From: Tenebrio molitor | Taxonomy: Eukaryota > Arthropoda > Insecta > Coleoptera > Tenebrionidae | Reading direction: 5' to 3' | Length of the DNA stretch: 64,000 nt | Assembly (NCBI RefSeq): GCF_963966145.1 | Contig: NC_091050.1 | Coordinates: 6,324,001 to 6,388,000, forward strand | Shown: positions 23,766-33,400 of the stretch, piece after piece | Position numbering within the stretch: the stretch's first letter is position 1 | Layout of the letters: the number at the start of each line of letters is the position of its first letter | Position numbers and translations under genes: made by a program | The notes under the pieces: generated by a model | What the model was told of the DNA's origin: nothing | The model's database searches: none | The model's input: only the letters and a program-made list of their open reading frames with translations

Positions 23766-24427
23766 AGTATTTTCGTTTTAAACAAATCATACTCATTTAC
23801 CCATAACCACACATATTTGACCTACAATGGTCTTAACACGTTAAGACATTTAGTGAGTATTTAAACATTACGATAATTATTGTTCGGATGAGTTAATGTT
23901 TATTTGATGTATCCTTGACGTAATATTTTCTTTCGATTATATAATAATACATGAACATATTTTGATAATAGGAGAAAGTAAACGTAAATTAAGGAAATAT
24001 AAAAACTTTAACAAACGTGGGTTGCTAATATAAAACAAGCTTTTTTTAAACAAACGTTGTTAATCAATTGTGTTAGGAAGCAAACATGATCAGAAGTATC
24101 ACAAAATGATTGTTAATTATTTTTGGAAAACTTGTAATTCACAGAAAATAATTGTTAATTATAGATTACCAATATCTCAGAAATAATGTAATACGTAATA
24201 TGGCGCATTCCTTCCAAGAGAAATGTCTTGTTTCCACTTTCACTTACCAAATGCTGCAATATACACCTTAATGATTAAGGTAAGAAGTATCATATTGGCT
24301 TGTTTTATGCGAAGTGTAAGCTAAGATAAGATGGGGTGAAGTAAATTTGTTGTACTAGCCATGAAAATAGAGTCCCATTCGTATATGAGTTTTGTGATAA
24401 CCAACAGGGTATCTACGGTTTCAGAAA

Positions 24428-27400
24428 ATGCATTATTATTGCATTTTTGCACTGATTCTGTGTTTCTTCCATAAAGAAATCCACGGCTATCAAGTTAAGG
24501 ATGCACCTCTTCTAACAAAACGACGTAAGTAACAAATTGTTTTATAAATAAGTTTTCGTGGAAATGTCCGTGCACTTTGTTATGTGTTACTTATCCAGTA
24601 CAACTTTTATAGATTCATTCTTTTCTGTATTTGTCTAACTACCGATATAATAAACAGTTATTACAATTTGAGTAATAAATATATATAAAAATTAAAATAC
24701 AACAATGGTGGACTAAGAATGTATAAGAAACTTGGAAAACAACAAAAACAGTGATGAAGATTTTAACATGGATGAGGAGCAAACATTAATTCTTTGGAAT
24801 TATATCCGGATAAATCTAAAGCCCGATATAAGTCTAGTAATTTGAATTATTAACATACACAAAAATAGAGTAAAACCCGAATTTGGTGGCGAAAACAAAA
24901 GTTGTTTATGGCATAAAAATAAGTTGTCAGTGGCAGTTAGGACATTGATGTCGGAATAGGTGGGAGAAAGTCAGCGCAAAGAAGTTATAATGACCCTAAT
25001 TTTGCAATTTTATTCCACATCACTATAATTAAAATCAAAATCACTTAATCATATTCATCACAAACAATTATGACTAATTCAGGTACCTTTATTTTCAGTC
25101 AGTATCACTTAAATAGTCTGAATTACGTGGCCGCACACATTTTCGTAAACAAGTAAATATTTTTCATTTTTCATCTTTCAGTGAGATGAAAATTATGTGC
25201 CATATTTTGGACATTATTCAATATTCAATTCATGTTCCGCTAAATTAGTACATTTTCTAGGTTTTTCAATGCGATTGTAGAAGAGAAATTCCAGTATTGA
25301 CTAAATCCGTATCTTTTCGTTCCTCCAAAGTCATTCAACACTCCTTGTTGCTACTTTAATACAGTCAGACACACACTTTATTTTAATTCAACCGATTCAA
25401 CGTCAATTCAATCACATAAACTGCTCATAATTTTAACGTACTTGAGCTTGAGCACGTAAATAAAACTTTCTGTTCCTTCCCAGTGGGAGACATATTCACA
25501 AACTTCTATGAAAAAACTGCCACATAATTGGCACTAACAGTTTGTTTCTATTATTTATTACTAAATAACTTTTGTATTCGTCACCAAATCCGAATTTTAT
25601 TTTAACACTGTTCATTTATATGTAGTACATTTTTTTTTTGACCCAGGTAACCAAATCTGATAACTTTGTTGTTTTGATATTTAGTGAAAAAAATTTTTTT
25701 TTTCTACGCCTCGTACGATTCAACTTCCAATCGAAAGTAGTATTTCATGCAATTGTTGCATTCATTATTATTCTAATTTAAATATAATTGTTGTTAAATT
25801 GACAACCAAAGAGCAGCGAAATACCTTGAAGTACGATAAATATAAAACGTCAGAGTATTGACGTCTTGGGAGTTTAATTTCTTCCTCAAGGTCGAAATAT
25901 CTTTTTTATATATTTATAAACATAATTATTAATTAGCTATTAATCATTTGTCCACTTTGAATATAATTAAAACAAAATACATATTATCATTGTTTATTCA
26001 TTGCTTATAAATTCAATAATTTCAAAAATAATCATATTTGTCGAAAACGCTGAAACAGGTCAATTTTTATTTCTTATAATGCTTATTTTATGTTGCTTCA
26101 CTTGTTCATGACCTCATCCATTTTTGAGCTATCATATGCAATGCAAAAATTTTTGTTTTAGTTTTGTAACAAATCCTACATGACATATTTAAAAAATGCC
26201 TGACAGCGATGACGTCACAAATAGGTGCAATAATTTAAAACCAGCGCACTTTAAAATAAAAATTGTTCTAGCGTTTTACAAAAATATCATTCATTACTGA
26301 ATTTATTCCACACTGTATGTACAAAATAATGCAATTTTGAATGTTATTGTTAGAAAGAGGTACTGTAGCAGGTAGTCCTGCCTACTTTCTTTGTGAGAGG
26401 GGTGAAATCACCCACCCTTATTTAAGTCGAGATATAGCGGTAAAAACGAGAGTCTACCACTATCCTTGGTACTTAACACTTGTACATCAACATTTTGTCA
26501 TACAATAAAGTTTTTAAGTAGTTATACAAAGACGACTATATCATTTGAACGGCTAATATCACCACCCAACAGTGATTAATCGTTCATAATTTTGGTCCTT
26601 CGAGCCGGATGATTAAATCCATATCACACGACGGTCGTCTAGTGTAATAACAAGTGTAATACAACAACAATTCAAGAAACAGTTTCGACACCCAGAGGGC
26701 AGCAACGATTTCGTCACCTTCAGCAAGGGCAAAAGGGCAGCACGAATAGTCACCGAATTGGGTAGCAGCGAAGCGATCATCACTCAAGACATCAACAAAG
26801 GTTAGTGGCTCTCAATCCTTTCAATTTCCCTTCCAAACTGCATTACTACGTACGACTTTTTCTATTGTTCCTAATTTCGCAAATTTTCATCTCGACCACG
26901 TAAATCAAATCAATCATTATGCCCGAGACATCCTTATTAGATGAATCAATTGCCAAATTAGAGGCTCTAAAAAGGAAAAGAACCTCATTAAAAGCTAGAA
27001 TTACGCGTATTCAGAACTTTGTGTCTAATTTTCAATCAAATGATAATGATGTGTCTCCACTAGAAACTAGAAAAACATTCATCGAACAAATATTCAAAGA
27101 ATATGACGAGGTACAGACTGAAATTGAATCACTCGATCTTTCATCAGAGGCGATTGAGACACAGACTCAGGACCGCGACGAAATTGATTTAAAGTATCTC
27201 GATGTATTATCATCAATTCAAACAAAAATTAGACAAACGACGCCTCCACCGCACACTGCGGCCACAGCGAATCCTAACGGTAGTTGTTCCAGCGCTAATT
27301 CACATTGCTCTAATCGTGATCAATCAATCAAATTGAATCTGCCAACTTTAAATTTAAAATCTTTCACTGGTTGCTATAAGGAATGGTTGTCATTTCAAAA

Positions 27401-30400
27401 TTCATTTAAATCCATTATTGAAGACGAAAACAACATGCTAAACAACTGTCAACGTTTCCAATATTTGCGATCATGTTTATCTGGTGAAGCTTTGCGAGCA
27501 GTCGAGTCATTAACGGTGTCATCAGAAAATTATAATGTAGCGTGGGATATCTTAAAGAAACGGTTCTGCAACAAACGGCTGATCGTTCACGATCACATAA
27601 TAGCCATCACAAAGGCACCCCAAGTAATTAAAGCCTCGCATTCGTCACTTAGGTGTTTTTTAGATACGTTGAATTCAAATGTTGCCGCGTTAAGACAGCT
27701 AGAAGTACCGATTGATACTTGGCACGCTCTTCTAGTCGTAATAATTGTGGACAAATTAGACGACAATCTTGCAAGAGAATGGCAGGCTACATTAACCGAC
27801 GAGGTTCCAACTTACGGTCAAACGATCGAATTTTTAGAAAAGAAATGTCAGTTGTTGGAATCCTTAAATCTATTGCACCCCAAATCGAACGTCAATCCGA
27901 ATCACAATAATGCAAAAAACAATATGTCACAAAAACGAAGCACTACATCTTATGTTGCCACAAACAAACTACATTGTACATTTTGTAAAAATGACGATCA
28001 TACAATCTTTCAGTGCAATGAATTTACAAAATTAAATGTAGAGGAAAGAAACGCTCAAGCTCGAAACCTGAAGTTATGTCTTAATTGTCTAAGAACCAAT
28101 CATTTTGTTAACAACTGTCAGTCCAAATTCAAATGCCGTAAATGCAATCAAAGCCACAATACGCTGCTTCACAAAGAAAGACAAATCACGCAAACCAATG
28201 AAACACCAGCACAGGTAGAAAGTTTAAACGCTCATTCTATGAGGTCCCAATCATCAATTATTTTGTTATCAACCGCGATCGTTCTCATAGAAGATCGTAA
28301 TAATAAGTCACATAAATGTAGAGCTCTCCTGGATGCAGGGTCCATGAACAGTTATATTACGTCATCATTTTCCAAAAAATTACGTCTACAGCAGAAAGCC
28401 GTAAATATAACCGTTGGCGGAATTGGTCAAATTTCGACGAACATCAAACAGGCCGTCCAGGTAAACATCAAGTCTCAGTACAATAAGTTTTCGGCGAACT
28501 TAAGTTGTTTTGTTCTGGAAAAAATAACCGGAAATCTTCCCCTGGTGACCATAAACATGTCTGCAATAAATATTCCAAAGGAATTACAGCTAGCCGATCC
28601 GAAATTCTTAGAAACTGCACCAGTAGACTTACTTATCGGGGCTGATTTGTTTTGGAACCTTTTATGTCAAGACCGCAAGGAAATAACACTGAAGAACCAT
28701 AACAAACTAATGCTGCAAAATACCCATTTAGGTTTCATTGCGGGTGGGTCACTAAATATGAACAATAACAATAGCTCAAGCACCTGCTCGCTTTCTCTAA
28801 CGTCGGTAACCGACATTTTAGAGAACCAGGTGCAGAAATTCTTCGAACTAGAACAATGCAGCAACCCTTCCGAACAAAAATGCTTTTCAAATGAAGAGAT
28901 TATGTGCGAGCAACATTTTATTCAAAATACGTGCAGACAAACAAACGGAAAGTTTCTTGTTAAACTGCCATTAAAAAATGATCCTCCAATTCTCAAGTCA
29001 AACCGCGATAGTGCTGTAAAGTTTTTTAACAATCTGGAACGAAACCTAAACAAAAGGCCTACACTAAAATCAGATTATGTGCAATTCATGCGGGATTACA
29101 TCTCTTTGGGTCACATGGAGGAAGTTCCGGGTTGCGAATTAAATAAACCGAACTGTACATATTTGCCTCATCACGCGGTACTCAAGGATTCTACATCGAC
29201 CAAGTTAAGAGTTGTTTTTAACGCGTCATTTCGCTCAGCTGATGCATTAAGTCTAAATGACAATCTTATGGCAGGACCTACAATCCAGCCAGAGCTTTTT
29301 GCAATTTTGTTGAGATTCAGAACTTTTAAATACGTCGTAAACGGGGACATAGCTAAAATGTACCGTATGATAGAAATACATCCCGATCACAGTGACTATC
29401 AACGAATTGTTTGGCGCGAGAACACCGAAGATCCGCTAAAAACGTATAGATTAACCACTCTAACCTACGGTACAAAACCGGCCAGTTTTCTAGCAACAAG
29501 ATGTCTTAAAGAACTAGCTCTTCAAAACGTAAATCAGTACCCGGAAGCCGCTAAAGCAATTCAACGGGATTTTTACGTAGACGATCTTCTGACGGGAGGA
29601 GACTCACTTGAAAACCTAATCACTTTACGAGATCAAATAATTCAAATTTTAGCTCATGGTGGTTTCTTATTACGTAAATGGGCCGCCAATCATCCTGCAT
29701 TAATTCCAGATAGTCACGAGCCTAATCTCAACGTCAGTTTCGATAAGGATGCTTACACTAAAACGTTAGGGCTTTTTTGGAATCCTAATCACGATTCGTT
29801 ACGCTATCAGGTAAAACAGTGCGACATTCCGAAAAGACTAACAAAACGCGAAATCCTGTCTAAAACTGCCCAGGTATTCGATCCATTGGGTCTTGTGGCG
29901 CCAGTAGTAGTAAAAGCAAAAATAATCCTTCAACAATGCTGGAGTTTGAAAATTGGATGGGACGATCTATTACCTGAAACTATTTATTGTGCATGGGTTA
30001 AGATCTTGCAAGAACTCGCTCACTTAAACGAAATCGAAATTCCCAGAAACATAATAAAATCAAGCCCCGTACAGGTGCAACTACATGGTTTTGGTGACGC
30101 ATCGCAAATCGCATATGGCGCTGCTGTCTATCTAAGAACAACTGATCATAGTGGCAATCATCAAGTTCACTTAATTTGCGCTAAATCTCGTGTGGCTCCT
30201 CTTCGCGCTGTTACGTTACCACGCTTGGAGCTGTGTGCCGCCTTAACGTTGTCGCGATTATTTAATACAGTTTTACGAACGATAAATGTCAAAATTGATC
30301 AGCAATTTCTCTGGACAGATTCCACAGTCGTTCTGGCATGGATAAACGCTACATCTTCAAACTTACAAACATTTGTAGGAAATCGAGTTTCCGAAATTCA

Positions 30401-33400
30401 AACGCTAACGGATGCGAAAGATTGGTATCATGTCAAAAGCGAAAGTAACCCTGCGGATGTACTAAGCCGAGGTGCTTTACCTGGTCAACTCAAAACTAAT
30501 AAACTGTGGTGGAACGGTCCTGATTGGCTGTCAGAAAACAACGACACTTGGCCCGTATCTAACGTAAATCTTTCGGATATTGAAATTCCAGAACGGCGAA
30601 CTGTCACTCTGACCAATATTCATTCTCGCGAAAGACAACTACCGCTTCTTACAAAATTTTCAAATTACAAAAAAACTGAACGCGTAATGTCATGGGTATT
30701 ACGGTTCATCAACAATTGTAGGAAGCCAAACCAAAGGCAAATCTCTAGTTCTTTAACATGTGAAGAATTAAAAGATTCCATGAAGGCCATCATGCGTTTA
30801 ATTCAAGAAGTTGCATTCAACGATGAATTAGCTTGCCTTAAACAAAACAAACCGATTAACAAGAAATCACGTTTACTGTGCTTAAATATTTTTCTCGACA
30901 AGAATGATAATTTAATTCGCGCGGGAGGTAGGTTGCAAAACTCATCCTTAACTTACGATGTCAAACATCCCATCGTGCTACCAAACGATCACCATTTGAT
31001 TAAGGCATTAGTCAAACACGTGCACATTGAGCAACTGCACGCTGGTGTTCAGGGAACTTTAGCCGCGTTACGTCAAAATTTTTGGATAATTTCTCCACGC
31101 AGTGTGGTACGCAAGATTTTGCACCAGTGTTTGCAATGTTTTAAAGTCAAACCAAGCGTTATGTATCCTATTATGGGTAATTTGCCCAAATCCCGTGTCG
31201 AACCAACCAGACCATTTTCAATCAGTGGCGTAGATTATGCCGGGCCTATTTACATCAAGGAATGTCGTGGTCGCAGTGAGCGTACTGTGAAGGCATATAT
31301 TTGCGTCTTTGTCTGTTTTTCAACTAAAGCCGTTCATTTAGAACTAGTTGGTGACTTAACGACTCAAACCTTTTTGAATGCGCTAAAACGCTTCATATCA
31401 AGACGTGGTCATGTGTACCATCTTTATTCGGACAATGCTACAAATTTCGTTGGCGCCAATAGAGAATTACTGGAACTAAGAACATTTCTAAAGTCAGCTT
31501 CATTTAGTCAAATTACAGAAAATCTGGCTAATAAGGGTATCTCGTGGCATTTCATTCCCCCCAGATCCCCGCACATGGGCGGTATTTGGGAAATAAACGT
31601 AAAATCCATTAAAGGTCATTTAAAGAGAACAATTGGAGAAGTCGTGCTTTCCTACGAAGAATTGTATACCCTGTTAACAAGAATTGAAGCAGTCCTAAAC
31701 TCCAGACCTTTGTGTCCCTTGAGTAACGATCCTAATGACCTTAATCCCATAACCCCTGGTCACTTCCTCATCGGAGAGCCATTAACTTCTATAAGCGAAA
31801 GAGATCTTACGACGACGAGGATCAACCGATTGACGCAATGGCAAAGAGTGGAACAGATGAGGCAGCACTTTTGGCACCGCTGGCAAAGGGAGTACCTTGT
31901 TCAAAACATCAATCGTTCCAAGCAGCTCCGTGGTTCCGGTTCCAGACCGTCTACCCCCGCCTTGGAAGTTGGTTCCATGGTGATTCTAGTTGAGGACAAC
32001 ACGCCGCCACTACAATGGAAATTGGGACGCATCGTAGAACTTCATCCCGGAAGTGACGGTGTTGTGCGCGTAGTGTCCGTAAAGACTGTCAATGGCATCT
32101 TCAAAAGAGCCACGCGAAAGGTGTGCGTTCTGCCAGCGAATGAATAGACTATGTTTGTATCGTGTAAATATTTGTTATAATTATGCATTAACCCTTTTTT
32201 TTACAATTGACTTCAATGTTTGTATTTTTTAATGTTTTTTGTCATGTTTATTATGTAACAATCCTTTTTCTAATAACCATGTTCGATCTTTGCTAATTCC
32301 AATATTTTTGAAGTCCGTGCCTTCAAGGGGGGCGGTATATGTACAAAATAATGCAATTTTGAATGTTATTGTTAGAAAGAGGTACTGTAGCAGGTAGTCC
32401 TGCCTACTTTCTTTGTGAGAGGGGTGAAATCACCCACCCTTATTTAAGTCGAGATATAGCGGTAAAAACGAGAGTCTACCACTATCCTTGGTACTTAACA
32501 CTTGTACATCAACATTTTGTCATACAATAAAGTTTTTAAGTAGTTATACAAAGACGACTATATCATTTGAACGGCTAATATCACCACCCAACAGTGATTA
32601 ATCGTTCACTGTACATACTAATTTTATGGCAAAATGGTTAAAATGAAAGTTACAGAGAATTAAAAGTACTGTCTAATTTTTTTCTAACATCTAAAAATAC
32701 TAAAAAACAGTACATATTAGCAGTGAAATTTTACTTCTAAAACTATTTGTCGGGTGGTTTCACTATTATTTAATTTTCTTTTGATCTGCCCTGAATTCGT
32801 ACAGGACTACAGGAAGAATGAAAAGGTATCTTCCATTAAATGTTCTAATTCTTCGAATTGTTTCTATGGCTGAAATTGGTCGGTCTGGGAAACCTGAAGC
32901 AAATGTTGCTTGGAAGTTTCTTAAAGAAGATCCTCCATAATACCATTTAAAGAAAGAAATAAAATTTCATGCCTGGTAGTATTTTTTAGTATTTTTGTGT
33001 TAACTCTTTTCTTGCCTTTCTTTCAGTACCACAAGATGTTAGAAAAAAACAAAGAGTGGAATTAGACAGTACTTTTAATTCTCTCTAACTTTCAATTTAA
33101 CTATTTTGCCATAAAATGGTTAGGGGAGCCAATAATTGAAACTCTTTATTTTTACATGTAAAATCCTATGTCTCGTAAACCAGTTCTACAACCGGTATAC
33201 CTACACGCAGATATAATACAATTTGAAAACTTTTTATTGTTAAATGACATTAACTTGTGTATTTCCCAATTTTAAGAAAGTTTTGTATCTACTGAACTAA
33301 ATAAAATTTAATAATAATCAGTAAAAAAGTAACTTGTTTTTATAGTTTTGTATAATTTTAATACTTTCATTAATCGCCTTCAATAAAAACAAATGAGCAA

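Larger units (their letters stand above)
26318..32608 (+). mobile_element. Complete BEL/Pao LTR retrotransposon
   Basis: A 6291-bp element bounded by identical 269-bp LTRs and CTGTA duplications. Between them lie a tRNA-Tyr-type primer-binding site, a 332-nt leader, one uninterrupted gag-pol frame (26919-32147) and a polypurine tract. Order of enzymes (protease, RT, RNase H, integrase) and the DUF1759/DUF1758/DUF5641-type regions are those of BEL/Pao. No envelope-like frame follows pol. Identical LTRs and an open frame mean a very young insertion that could still be active. It sits in sense orientation in intron 1 of JHBP gene 6. Confidence 0.93.

Noticed and set aside
27719..28864. Short frames inside gag-pol on both strands
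   Set aside because: Shadows of the 1742-codon frame.
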